The translations under genes and the position numbers were made by a program. A DNA stretch of 64,000 nt, taken from contig CM076260.1 of the NCBI GenBank assembly GCA_038380795.1, forward strand, positions 83,055,843 to 83,119,842, written 5' to 3'. The stretch is from Pyrocephalus nanus (taxonomy: Eukaryota > Chordata > Aves > Passeriformes > Tyrannidae). Below the pieces are notes generated by a model. The model was not told the origin of the DNA. It saw nothing but the letters and a program-made list of their open reading frames with translations, and searched no databases. Shown here one piece after another: positions 26,112-36,001 of the stretch. The stretch's first letter is position 1, and the number at the start of each line of letters is the position of its first letter.

Positions 26112-27028
26112 AGTGTTAAGGACTTACGTATGGTTTTTGTTCAGATTTTCTCGACTGGAGAGGATTTCTCTCAATTTAAATAGCTGGCAGTCATAATGTC
26201 TGATTTTTATAATTGCAATTACCTTTGAATCAACTCTGGAAATCATCAGACTTACTGTCCTTGAGTAGAATCCTGATCTGTGGCTACAATCCTACAGAAA
26301 ATGAGGGGCAAAACAGATGAGTTCAGCTTAGGAGTATAGGTATTACTTAGTTTGAGGTTGGAGAGGGCCATCCATGTGTTCTGAATAGGAACAGATGAGA
26401 ATCTTCTGTGCAGAGGTAGATAATTCCTTTTTATTTCAGATTACATCTTTTCAGCTCAAGATGGTACATACTCTGATAGGTCAAAACTCTGGTTCTTGAA
26501 AATGCTAAGCTTGTTTTGGAAAACAAGAACAGGAAAAAAAAAGGATAGAAATCTGCTTTTATTTTTTTCCTGAAAATTTTAAACTTTAATATGAATAAAG
26601 CTAGCAACTTCATCTACACATGGATTCTGAATCTAAGATAACTGTCTGAATTTTCTGTGTGCTGCTGGCTAAAAGTCAACACAAAATGAGAAAAAGAAAA
26701 AAAGGCTACATGAGATGAAACTTCATGCTTGCTTTCCTGGACGACCCTGGTCTGGACAGATAATGGTTCTACTCTTTACAGCCCAACTACATGCGATCCA
26801 AACAAGAATCTCACTCACAGACAGACAATTTAGCACTGAGGCACATCTTCAGACTTTTTCTTCAGATAGGAATACAGATGTGTATAGCTGAAAGACTTTC
26901 TGCATGCTGTTCCTATCTGCTGCATATGATATTATATTCCCCCTGCAAATCTGTGTATTTTAATAAATCAGCCTGCAGATGTGTAGCAGGAGTGCCTGCT
27001 TTTGTGTGCTAAAGGCTTCTGAAGAGAC

Positions 27029-27213
27029 CGTCAGCACGCCTCTGCCGAGACACCGCCTGTGCCGGAGACTGGAGCCCCACTGGGAGAAAAGAGGGCCTGA
27101 ATGAAGGAAGGAGTGAAAGGCTGCCCCTCAGGTGGGCTCCGTTTGCCAGCAACGAGGAGCTGCGGTTGCGTGACTCACCGGCTGGCCGTCACGGGAATGT
27201 CTGAGAGCAGGAC
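27029..27213. promoter_or_regulatory. Small CpG-dense GC-rich patch, candidate distal element
   Basis: I count 13 CpG dinucleotides in about 185 bases, in a background where CpG is rare over many kilobases. The patch begins near 'agaccgtcagcacgcc' and ends near 'aggacggtgtcc'. It lies about 6.3 kb upstream of the LTBP1 CpG island. A 64-codon frame crosses it but shows nothing recognisable. It could be a small methylation-free element (enhancer, or the promoter of a non-coding RNA) or a degenerate exon or repeat of unknown type. Confidence 0.35.
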
Positions 27214-27411
27214 GGTGTCCTGGGCATGCTGTGGACAGACCACAAGCCATGTACTGTTTAGATTCATCTGCTACTGCTTTAGGGAAGCATGGTAAATTAT
27301 GATGGCAAGCTTAAATCAACCTGACAATTATAGAGACTTATTTTAAATACAGCTGTTAAAGGAGGATAGAAATTTTATGATTTTCATATTCATACTTTTT
27401 TCTTTTTTTCC

Positions 27412-27428
27412 TTTTTTTTTTTTTTTTT
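27412..27428. repeat. T17 homopolymer in a pyrimidine tract
   Basis: A run of 17 T ends a longer T-rich tract starting about 27393. It is low-complexity sequence with no associated exon. Confidence 0.9.
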
Positions 27429-27957
27429 GGCTCAGTGTTCTGATCCCAACAGGCAAACATTACAAAATTGACTTCAACCTGAAAAAGGTTCTAGTCAAGT
27501 AGTCACATCACTTTGATTTGGCTGGTTACAGACCAAGTTTTGATTATCTGGTGCAGTCAGCCCCTACCAGGCTCTCCTTGGCTAAGACTTTTTACTATAA
27601 GGCCAGACTGAATTTCTGTTTTCTGAATAAAGGTGTTTTTCTCTATGGTACTCTTACATTACAACCTGCCCAGTGGCAACATCAATTCAGACTGTGCTTG
27701 GAGTCATCTGTTAGCCCAGGTTTTCAGCCTTTTCCTCAGGTCTGCTTCATCCCTTCTGCCGTGTCCTAGCTCTTCCAGTCCTCAATCTCCTTCCCACCTG
27801 TAGAGCACACCAGGAAGTCGTCTACAATGTTACCCTGCAGACTTGCTTTCTTGAAAACGGTTTCTGACCCACTCAAAACGGGCAGCTGTGCCTGTTTGCA
27901 CCTGAGGCTGCTTGTTAGGCGTGATGCCACACCTCATCACAGATGCATATGGTAAAT

Positions 27958-28016
27958 AAGGGTGGAGGGGACCCTCAGAGGTCTTCCTGCTTAGACCAGG
28001 GTCAGTGTTCGAGCAT
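27958..28016 (-). repeat. Degraded CR1 LINE fragment, antisense
   Basis: The plus strand reads 'gtggaggggaccctcagagg' then 'tcttcctgcttagaccaggg'. This resembles the antisense CR1 3' region of the type 'ttggaggggacctctggagg', 'tc..ctcctgctcaaagcag'. Only about 60 bases are recognisable and there are small deletions, so the call is tentative. Confidence 0.4.
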
Positions 28017-30587
28017 CATTATGCAAAACACAGACACACTGCAGACTGACATTAAACACCTCTGCAAACACATTTTGCTATTTGAGAAAAAGTGATGGAA
28101 ATGAAAGCCCAGCATTTTTCTCCCTACCTACTTTAAAAAAAGAAAAAAAAAGCTTGTAATTTTCATTCCATCACCTTCCACCACAAACCTTGAAAGAGCA
28201 GCAGACAGAGAACCTATACACATACTCTCAACCTCTAACATTGGTGTGCTGGGAGCTGCTCCAAGGGCATCATTAGAAGTAGTATTCTGCCCTTTTTTTA
28301 ATTTAGACAGTCAAGATGCGCTGCTCTGTGTGCCCAGCTGGTCTTTAAACAATTGTTTACCCTGACAGTCAAGCACAGGTACTACTCTAGCACAGCAGCC
28401 TAAGCAGGGCTGGGTTTCTGCCTCTGTGACATGGAGAGCAAGTTTAAAGTGGACAGTAGATACCAAAGCCACCCACCAAACATCATCCTAGGCTGTCAGA
28501 GGGGGAGACCAAGCACAGACAAGAGTGTGAAAACCTTTCAAGTTACTAAGCAGCTGCTGCAGGGGTAATCATGGCTGGTGTTCCCATGAGCCATGGCTCC
28601 TCTTTCCAGTCTCATACCACTTCTGTCTGCTTCACTTCCACTTATCCCGATTTGCTGGTCTGCCTAGATTATGTGTAATTAGGAAAACTTTAAGATGTTC
28701 TTCAGTGCTAATTCAAGTCAGGAGCAGCTTTATTTTACACAGACTCTTTTTCCCTCAGCTTTCATAAGTTTGAGCAGCATGCAGCAGAAGAGTGAAAAAT
28801 CAGGATTCAGTGCTGAAGTTTGTTTTTGTAGAGGTAAGTATTCTTGGCATACAACATAGACACACTGTGAGAGTCTTCAAATATTAGTTATAATATTTAC
28901 TTTGCTTTTTTGAAGAGTATGTTAATTTAAACATGTCTTCTTCTAAGGTGAAGTGAAACAATTAAATGTATTTTCTTATTTTTATGGGCCTTTCCACCTA
29001 ATTTCCTCTGCAGTTTATTTATTTTCAGTGTACGTGTGATTGTACAAAGAAACAAACAATTGCAAGGACTGGTATAGTAGAAAAGTTCAGTGGGTATTTT
29101 AATAGTTTTTGAGGCCAGATATATTTATTTCCTTGAGGGGAAGAATAATTGAAACAGCACAATGTGGAGATTTTCATATCTTGGAAAAAATCTTGTATTT
29201 CTGAATCAGTTATTTTGTGTATATGAGGATAACTGTGAAACTGCCAAATATTCTAGAAGGTATTTCTGCCAGTTCAGGAAAATGGAATTCAAGACTATGC
29301 AAATCCATACAACTTCTTTTACTATGACTGTAACATCAGAAACTTACAAAGAAGCTGACTCCTACTTGCCTTGAGCAAGTATTTTGCTGGACATAGTGGT
29401 GGTCAGTAGTGACAGACTAGCATCAGACTTTTTCCAAATGGATCCAACTTTCAGTGTGACTTAATGAAAAAAAAAAAAAGTCTTGATTATGATCTCTTTT
29501 GGTAGTAGTCTAAGGGGGACTGATGACCCCTACCCCTACTATCATTAGCCTGTTTTCCCATCCAGACTTGTGGCTCTGGACTATCTGCATGCTAATCTGT
29601 GTGCTTCAGAAACCCACTGCCACCACACAGGATGCTCCAAGATAGAAAATCATATCACAGACCAAGCTCATCATAAAATTTCCTTTGTCCCTGAAAATCT
29701 AGTCTTCTTCAGGACTGTGTGACTCCCAGTTGGAAAAGCTGGTATGATTTATTGGCTTGTGTGTGTTCAATGCCTAATGTGGCAAAGACCTGACTGCAGT
29801 TGTAAGAGCAATGCTTTGGGAAATGATAACTTTTTTCAGAGGAGGTGCTGGGAAAGGCACAACAAAGATGCATTCATGCATCTTGAATTCAGTAAATCCA
29901 AGGAGGGGGAGGTAGATGGTTGTTTATCCAAGGTGGAAGGTACAGTTCTATTTGCAAAATACCATGTAGAAATTATATGAATATCTACATGGTCTTACTC
30001 TGCAAACCATGTATGTATTCAGAATCATATGTGCTATATACTTTAGTGACACAATAAATATCAATTACTTCTTTTCCCTACTCTGATGACAGTGAGACTC
30101 AGCTGTTCCCTTTTGTTCAAAAGAAATACCCTCTAAATTAGAGTCATGTTACCTGTACAGAGCTATGGCTAAAGGTATAATTTAGCCAGCAAAATACAGG
30201 ACTTTTTTGCAGATAATTGTAAAGTACCGGAAAGGAGAAGAGCAAATACAGGTCTCCAGCTGATTCTCATCTTATTGTAAGTTAAGAGATTGCTTTTCCT
30301 CCTTTAGCTCAAAAGAAGTTTCAAGTACTATTATTTAAGCTAGTGGAGCTACAGTACTGTAAAATTTCTCTTCTAAAGACTAAATTGAGGCTAAACACAG
30401 CGTTCAGCCTTGTCAAATTCTAATGTTAACTGTGAACTCCCAACCCAGATTTCTTTACAGGCTAAGGCTTGCTGCCTGGTGGATCTACAAGACCACCAGG
30501 GCCACTTACCGGTCCTTTAGCTCAACACCTTGCCAATCATTCAACTTACTGCCTGGCTAACGTGGACATGGAGTCACAGGGGGGTAG
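28017..30587. other. Intergenic DNA, no gene recognised
   Basis: Non-coding AT-rich sequence. A run of 13 A is at 29467-29479, and a small perfect hairpin at 29961-29993 is listed separately. Open frames are at most 78 codons and not recognisable. Confidence 0.55.
29961..29993. repeat. Perfect 10-bp inverted repeat
   Basis: 'accatgtaga' (29961-29970) is exactly complementary to 'tctacatggt' (29984-29993), with a 13-base AT-rich loop. It lies in intergenic DNA and its function is unknown. Confidence 0.75.
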
Positions 30588-30818
30588 TGTGGTTTAGGTT
30601 GGATATTAGAAAGAAGTTCTTTACAGAGAGAGTGATCAGGCATTGGAATGGCCTGCCCAGAGAGGTGGTGGATTCACCATCCCTGGAGGTTTTTAAGATG
30701 AGGTTGGATGTGGCACTGAGTGCCATGACCTAGTAATCACAGTGGGGTTGGATCAAGGGTTGGACTTGATGATCTCAGAGGTCTCTTCCAACCCAGTTAA
30801 TTCTATGATTCTATGATG
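30588..30818 (+). repeat. CR1 LINE 3' end with intact terminal repeat
   Basis: This is a 5'-truncated CR1 element of about 230 bases in sense orientation. Diagnostic blocks in order are 'gtttaggttggatattagaa', 'agaagttctttacagagaga', 'ggaatggcctgcccagagag', 'gatgtggcactgagtgccat', 'ggttggacttgatgatctca', 'gaggtctcttccaaccc' and the terminal ATTCTATGATTCTATGATG. This is the best-preserved CR1 tail in the window and the clearest sign that the genome is avian. A 67-codon frame across it belongs to the repeat. Confidence 0.95.
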
Positions 30819-33459
30819 CATAAGGCTGGCTCAGTGATCACTCGTGCTCAGAAGACTTCACCCTCAACAGAACGTGCATCTTCACTCAAGCATCCAGCAA
30901 AGGTCCTTCGTTGCCCTGCAAGCCTGTGCACCACACACATCCTCCATGAGATAGGGCCATAGTCCTGTCTCCTTTGTTTGATGACAAGAACAACAGAGGT
31001 CTGAGCGCTGACAACTTTGACAGTTCAAAACAATTGTCCTTCCTCATTCAACTCATGGGACTGGCCTTAAAGTCATGAGATTTCAACAAAAACATACAGG
31101 GCAGTTTAGTTCTTTTTATTAGTTCTTTTGTTTTGATTTGAATAATGCTATTTTGGTTCTTGTTGTAGATACACTCTCAGACTTGCTTCTCCCCTATCCA
31201 TTAAGCCTTTAAACCTTGAAGCACTTCTGCCATCTCATTGGGCAGCACTTCTCCTCTTTCATATGTGATTCCAGTCCTTCCATCCAGTTCTGCCCATCTC
31301 AGCCTCAGCCACACCCTTAGAGCAGAGCACCTGGAGGTCTGCCCCTCTGGTGGATGGGTTATAGACTAAGGAACTTCTTTTATGTTTCCTTAAGTTCATT
31401 CTTGAGTCACAAACCACAGGGGAAAGAACAGAAGCAGTGCAAACTGCTTTTCCAACTCTTCTTCAAGAGACAGGTGTGCCTGAAATGTGATGTGAGATGG
31501 TGCTGCATGCACTTTTTGTCCTTTGGAAGCAGAAACTTCTACATATGAAGAAATTTTGAGCTGCGCTTTAGATTGCAGTGGTGGTTCACTGAAGTTCTTT
31601 TTTTTTTGCTGGTAAAACTTCTGTGGCTGACCCAATGTATTACTGCAACCAGACCTGGTCCCTAACATCCAAGACCCTCCAGACTTGTGGAAGAGGAGCA
31701 GGAAAGAGGGAGGGAGCAAAATCAGACAGTAGACAAATGGAGAAGAGTGGATTTCCTTGCTAGAGGAAAAAAAGAGAGTACTGAAAATCAGATGTGCCGT
31801 GTAAATTTGTGAGGAGTGCTTGACCTCAACCAATTAATTTCAGGTAATACTAAATATTTTTTCAAGAATGTTTTTATACCTCAGTGATTCTATGCAAGGC
31901 ATCTACCTTTGTGGATATATTTCCCTTGAGGTTCCTTACCATTTGCTGTACAGTAGCCAGTAATACACTGCATTTGCCCCCTGCTTGACATGACTTAAAC
32001 CCCACATTTCTTAAAAGCAACTGGCTTCTGCTTTGGAATGATGCAGTTTTTGCCCTCTGTTCAACAAATCAAGCCACACACGTAGTTGTGATCTCATTCT
32101 GGAAAACTTCTGAGGGACAGCAGCCTTGTGTAGAGCAACAATCCCTAGTACCACATCGATTTCTCTCTTCTTAGTCCTCACCACCCTCCTCTGGTTTCAA
32201 GGTATTTTTTTGTTCCCTAAATACTGTAAAAACATTTAGCATGCTCGGGATTCACAATAATTAGCCTTCGGAAGGCTGAACAGTTCACTTGCTGAGAATG
32301 TCTTCCAAGTTAAAAAAACAACAGATGTATGTTTGCTAAGAGAGGAGGCAGTGGTCCCACAGTTAACCTCTTAGTTATCTTCAAATTTGGGCTCTGAAAC
32401 TTTCAGGCTTTATCTCAGTTTTCCTCTGAAGCACTACAGATTTTCATTCTCATTTAACCCACCGTGGATTTAGAAGCCCCACGTGCTTGTGGTATTTTCT
32501 TTTCAAACACTGGGTTTCAATGCAGACTTCTGGAGGCACAGGAGCAGAAGTCTTTAACATAGATATGGCTCCATTACACTGTGACTATAGCAAGCTCCAA
32601 ACTCATCTATTTAAAACATCTATTTATTTTTGAGCAGTTTTAAATAGATGAGAACTAAGGAGGAAGGGACTGTTGTGCTCCCTAACACTGGCTCTTGCCT
32701 GGAATCTTGTCAATGTAAAACCCTACTGCTCCCTTTGCCGGCTGTGTAGCTGTGCCAAGAGCATGTAAGAGCAAAATCTCATCAGTTTGGACCTAGGGTC
32801 AGTGTCCTTAAAGCTTTGGAAAAGAGCAGAGGAGAACCCAGGGAGGAGGACCTGAAATTCCAAGCTATTGGATTTGCAAACTGATTCACCACAAAGTTTC
32901 TTGGGAAGAACTTGGACACATCAGCTTCTGAGTATTTTAAAAGATGTAACCTTCAGGTTATTTTGTGAACTTTGGGGTTTTTTTGTTTGTTTGTTTACAG
33001 TGCTAAAGGGTGAGATCGGTTACGACACACTGGAGAAAAACGTGGGCAGTTTTGATTATATATTAATTGCAAGTGTACAATTGTGGTTTGTATGTATAAT
33101 TTTGTTCTTTAATAATATGTACTGCTTTATAAACATAAAGAAAACCAAGAAAGCATCTAGTCTCTCCTAATCGTCCTAGGATTTCTGCTAAGAGCAACCT
33201 CTGGCTCTCATCATGCTGAGACTGAGGAATGTGCTTACCTTTAGTGTTAATCGAGTTCCTACCTATACAGTGAAGCATGTGTCTAAACGCTTTTGGGGGT
33301 TTAGAGCCTCCATTAAATTAGAGCAGAAAGGCTCAGCTATTGCAGAAGTACAGGTACGCTACGCTAGCCGCACCGGACAGCTAAGCCGTCTGTGTCACCG
33401 GCAGACGGCAAGTCGGCGCCTGTAAGTTAAAACAGGTACTTCTGAGGCTTGCTTAGCGG
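30819..33459. other. Intergenic DNA upstream of LTBP1, no gene recognised
   Basis: Non-coding sequence up to the edge of the CpG island. A short (GTTT)n-like stretch lies near 32975-32997. Frames up to 145 codons are present on the minus strand (31396-31833) but they lack recognisable features. CpG density starts to rise after about 33350. Confidence 0.55.
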
Positions 33460-33556
33460 CGCAGACTCGCAGCCGGGACCCCCGCGGCCGCTCCCCCTGC
33501 GCCCCGCGGTCACCTGGCCCGGCCCCGGCCCCCTCCCCAGCCCCGGGAGCGCCGCC

Positions 33557-33564
33557 TGACGTCA
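33557..33564. promoter_or_regulatory. Perfect CRE palindrome TGACGTCA
   Basis: The full 8-base cAMP response element, the consensus site for CREB/ATF family factors, is present in the CpG island about 540 bases upstream of the LTBP1 start codon. It sits 12 bases from an inverted CCAAT box, a combination common in proximal promoters. The motif is seen directly; occupancy and role are inferred. Confidence 0.65.
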
Positions 33565-33576
33565 CGGCGGCCCCAG

Positions 33577-33581
33577 ATTGG
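33577..33581 (-). promoter_or_regulatory. Inverted CCAAT box (ATTGG)
   Basis: ATTGG within 'ccagattggctgcg' matches the NF-Y type CCAAT box in reverse orientation. It lies just downstream of the CRE, and spacing to a transcription start in the range 33640-33720 would be typical of a proximal promoter. Confidence 0.55.
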
Positions 33582-33660
33582 CTGCGCGGGGCCGGCACCG
33601 GGGCAGGGGCACCCACCCCCAGCCCCCTCCCCTCCGCACACGCTCAGTCGCCGAGAAACT

Positions 33661-33667
33661 CTTAAAG
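33661..33667 (+). promoter_or_regulatory. Weak TATA-like element (CTTAAAG)
   Basis: 'aaactcttaaagacgggg' contains a TTAAA core in otherwise GC-rich sequence, about 95 bases downstream of the CRE. If it is used, transcription would begin near 33690 and the 5' untranslated region would be about 410 bases. A CpG-island gene may instead use dispersed starts. Low certainty. Confidence 0.3.
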
Positions 33668-33869
33668 ACGGGGCTTTGGAGCAGCCCGCACCGGCTTAGG
33701 GGCCGTTTCTCCCACACGCGCGCAGACCCCTGGCAGCTCCGGCAACCGAGACATCTGCTCTCCATTGCGACCACCCCCCTCCAGCAAACACCCTTCCCCT
33801 GCTGCTCCTCCTCCCTTCCCGCTCCGGCTCGCAGCTCGGCTCGCACCCGTCGCTTCCTTTCTTCCAACG

Positions 33870-33905
33870 ATGTTTTCCTGCTCCACGGGGCGAAGTGTTT
33901 GCTGA
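33870..33905 (+). CDS. Upstream ORF of 11 codons in the LTBP1 leader
   Basis: ATG at 33870 (A at -3) opens an 11-codon frame closed by TGA at 33903-33905, 198 bases before the LTBP1 start. It is the only ATG I see between the putative promoter and the main start codon. It is in the same reading frame as LTBP1, so the TGA also serves as the in-frame upstream stop that defines the main start. It could lower translation of the main frame if the transcript starts upstream of it. Translation of the peptide itself is not shown. Confidence 0.4.
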   Translation: MFSCSTGRSVC

Positions 33906-33922
33906 ACTTTCCCAACAGTTTG

Positions 33923-33936
33923 GGGGGCGGGCGGGA
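33923..33936 (+). promoter_or_regulatory. GC box cluster (GGGGCGGGCGGG)
   Basis: Two overlapping Sp1/KLF-type GC boxes lie in the probable 5' untranslated region, about 170 bases before the start codon. They are typical of CpG-island promoters and are only weak evidence of position. Confidence 0.4.
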
Positions 33937-34103
33937 GGATCCTGAGGCTTTTTTCCTTTTTCTCCTCGCCCGGAGCAGGTTGGGGGACAGCGAGCGGAGG
34001 AGGGATCCGCGCCCCGGGCGCAGGTCGCGCACACACACGGAGAGGAAACCTTTGCACGGCGAGTCCGCGAAGCTCGCCGGCTGCAGGGGCTCCCGCCGTG
34101 GAA

Positions 34104-34561
34104 ATGGCTCGGATCAGTTGGGGATTCCTTCTCCTGCCCCTGGCTGCCTGTGCACTTTTGTCACCAGCGCTTGCAGCCTCCGAAAAGGGCAGGCTAAGGA
34201 GGATCACGTACGTCCTGCAGCCCGGCCGGGGGGGCTCCTCTGGCAGCCGGCAGCAGCGCCCGACCCTCCTCGGGGGGGAGCAGCAGCAGCAGCAGCGCAC
34301 GTTCAATGTGCAGCTGAACACGCGCTACGGCGCCGGCGGTTCCCTGGAGCGGACCCGGCGGATGAGCAAACCGGGCGGCGCGGCCGTCCAGCTCCGCGTG
34401 GGCCCCGCCGGGCAGGTCCACCCCAATTCCGCCGCTCACGCCTCCTCCTTCGCCAAGCCGGCCCGCTTCGGCCCGCGGCCCAAGGCGCCGCCGGGCCCCC
34501 ACGGCAACAGCAGCGCCGCCCTGCCCCTCCGCCAGAAGCACCAGCTGCCGCCGCTGCCGGG
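34104..34561 (+). CDS. LTBP1: LTBP1 exon 1 coding part (long isoform N-terminus)
   Basis: This exon encodes the N-terminus of latent TGF-beta binding protein 1, long form, a secreted matrix protein that binds the TGF-beta latency peptide and anchors it to fibrillin and fibronectin matrix. ATG at 34104 has G at -3 and +4 and is the first ATG after an in-frame TGA at 33903. Residues 1-24 form a signal peptide (MARISWGFLLLPLAACALLS...). Residues 30-37 (RLRRITYV) and 66-71 (TFNVQL) match the conserved start of vertebrate LTBP1L. A run of five Gln (residues 60-64, pure CAG) interrupts them. The rest is a basic Pro/Gly/Ala-rich linker with ERTRRMSKPGGAA and one N-glycosylation sequon (NSS, residue 135). 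The exon ends ccggg|gtaagg after two bases of codon 153. The gene assignment is secure from similarity to mammalian LTBP1L as I know it. Confidence 0.93.
34281..34295 (+). repeat. LTBP1: (CAG)5 coding triplet repeat
   Basis: Five pure CAG codons in exon 1 encode Gln 60-64, just after a G-rich stretch. The human protein, as I recall it, has no Gln run at this point. Pure triplets can vary in length between individuals or species. Confidence 0.85.
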
Positions 34562-35015
34562 GTAAGGCGCCCTCCCGCCCCGCGCGTCCCCCGCTCCGCC
34601 ACCGCAGCTTCCCGACCACCTCCAGCATCTTCGCCACGGCCGCTGTCGCCCCCTTGGGTAGGGCGCGGGGGGAGCCCGTGCAGGGCTCCTTGGGGGGGAC
34701 ACTGCGGCGTTACCTGCCCGCCGCCGGTGCCCGGCTGGCGGCGAACCAGCTGCGGGCACGGAACACATCCCCGTTTCTTTGCCGCCTTCCCGCGGCAGCC
34801 GAGGTCGGGCGCGGGACCAGCTCACCCCCGTCCCAGGAGTCCGCGGCGGGGCCCGGGCCCGGGCTGAGGCGTCGAGTTTAATCGGAAAGTTTAATTCTTC
34901 CCGCCTTTCCTCACCCCAGGCCAGTGCCCGCCCCGCCGCCCGGCTCGGGATGGGGGGAACGGGTCTGACCATGCATGCACCGCCGGACACTCGTCCCTCT
35001 TTGCTGTTCCCGCAG
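34562..35015 (+). other. LTBP1: LTBP1 intron 1
   Basis: This 454-base GC-rich intron lies inside the CpG island. The donor is GGG|GTAAGG and the acceptor is tttgctgttcccgcag|GG. It is phase 2 and splits a Gly codon. Chance frames on both strands cross it. Confidence 0.9.
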
Positions 35016-35086
35016 GGTCAATGTGTGCGGAGGGCAGTGCTGCCATGGCTGGAGCAAGGCCACGGGCTCCCAGAGGTGCATCAAAC
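35016..35086 (+). CDS. LTBP1: LTBP1 exon 2 (Cys cluster)
   Basis: This 71-base exon completes Gly153 and encodes residues 154-176 plus the first base of Pro177. Its peptide, VNVCGGQCCHGWSKATGSQR then CIK, is nearly identical to the human LTBP1 segment at this point. It contains four Cys (157, 161, 162, 174) and the CCHGW motif that precedes the first EGF-like domain. The acceptor is 'cccgcag' and the donor is AAAC|GTGAGT. Frame continuity with both neighbours is exact. The exon's start phase (2) and end phase (1) fit the split codons. Confidence 0.95.
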
Positions 35087-35943
35087 GTGAGTAGCCCTGC
35101 GGTCGGGGAGGTGGGCGTGTGAGGGGACGCCCCTGCGGTCAGTAACGCCGTGGGGACCCGAGGGGACCATGCTGGCATCTGGCGAGGTGGTGGACGCTGG
35201 CATCGCCTGTAGGCAAAGAGGTGTTGGCTGAGCTACAAAACCCACAACAGCAGTTGTAACACTTCATCCCTAAATCCCTCCTTTCTAACCTTCAGAATTG
35301 CTAAGGGATGAATAGAGGATGCCTGTTACAGTTATCCTCAGCGCAAAGAGTGACGTTTTTGGGGAGAGCTTTGGGGAGGCTGTTTGTTTTGTGAACACCT
35401 TCTCCCCTCCATTAGTGCTTGTTTTTTAGGAGTTTTTTGAATGGAGGGCTTAACAGGGTAAAGAATCAACCAGAGGAGCACATGTGGGGAGCAAGAATTT
35501 GTCATCCACCCACACTGTCCCTTCAACCAGCAGCCCATGTGATGGTCCCGTGCTTAGGGCATGGAATTCTCGAAGCTGTGAACAATGCAAAAGAAGTAGC
35601 TTTGGAGAAGGTCTTGGTGGAGGATGTATCTCTGCTTTGATAACTAGAAGCACAAAATGTGTGCATAAAATACTGATAGAGTCAATACTGTGATACTTAG
35701 GTTGTGCTTTCTAATAAGAAAGTGGAAGAATTTCTAGCAATTTAGGCAAGATTCAGAATGAGTACAAATGGCTAAAGCGGATTAGTGTTGCCGTGAGGTC
35801 AGGAAACACTGAAATAGCATACCTCTTCAGGAAACTCCTTTGGGTATCAATGAGATTGGGCACTTTAGTTCAGTAGGACAGACTTCAGTCCTTGAGAGAG
35901 TTGGAGTAAATGCTTCCAGGATGCAAATGCTGGTTTGCTGCCC

Positions 35944-36001
35944 TTTTTTTTTTTTTTTTTTTTTTTTCTTTTTGGGGGGTAGGTGGGGGGTTGGGGGGTG
36001 G
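35944..36001 (+). repeat. T24 tract followed by G-run cluster, possible G-quadruplex
   Basis: Twenty-four T (35944-35967) are followed after CTTTTT-type sequence by G6, TAGGT, G6, TT, G6, TGG (35974-36001). Three G runs of six plus GG runs allow a two-layer quadruplex, or a bulged three-layer one, on the coding strand. It lies in intron 2 about 0.9 kb after exon 2. The sequence is certain; folding is inference. Confidence 0.6.

Larger units (their letters stand above)
11771..27028. other. Intergenic DNA, no gene recognised
   Basis: About 15 kb of non-coding sequence. Short T runs occur at 14763-14777 (15 T) and 15930-15943 (14 T). Two moderately GC-rich patches (about 19620-19800 and 21540-21720) carry few CpGs and no convincing exon. 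Open frames are all under about 115 codons with no recognisable domains. Small repeats and a cluster of GATA-type motifs are listed separately. Confidence 0.55.
33460..35180. promoter_or_regulatory. LTBP1: CpG island over the LTBP1 promoter, exons 1 and 2
   Basis: GC content and CpG frequency rise sharply from about 33460 and fall off after about 35180. The island contains the putative promoter, 5' untranslated region, exon 1, the short intron 1 and exon 2. The high GC gives rise to several long chance frames on both strands (up to 429 codons), none of which is a real gene. The boundaries are estimates by eye. Confidence 0.85.

Noticed and set aside
33578..34867. 429-codon plus-strand open frame over the promoter and exon 1
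   Set aside because: It lies in a GC-rich CpG island where stops are rare, is in a different frame from LTBP1, and its Pro/Arg/Ala-rich product shows no domain. It overlaps the secure exon 1.
33562..34990. Long minus-strand frames (up to 219 codons) across the CpG island
   Set aside because: They are complement shadows of GC-rich exon 1 and its leader, with no recognisable features, so they give no support for an antisense protein gene.
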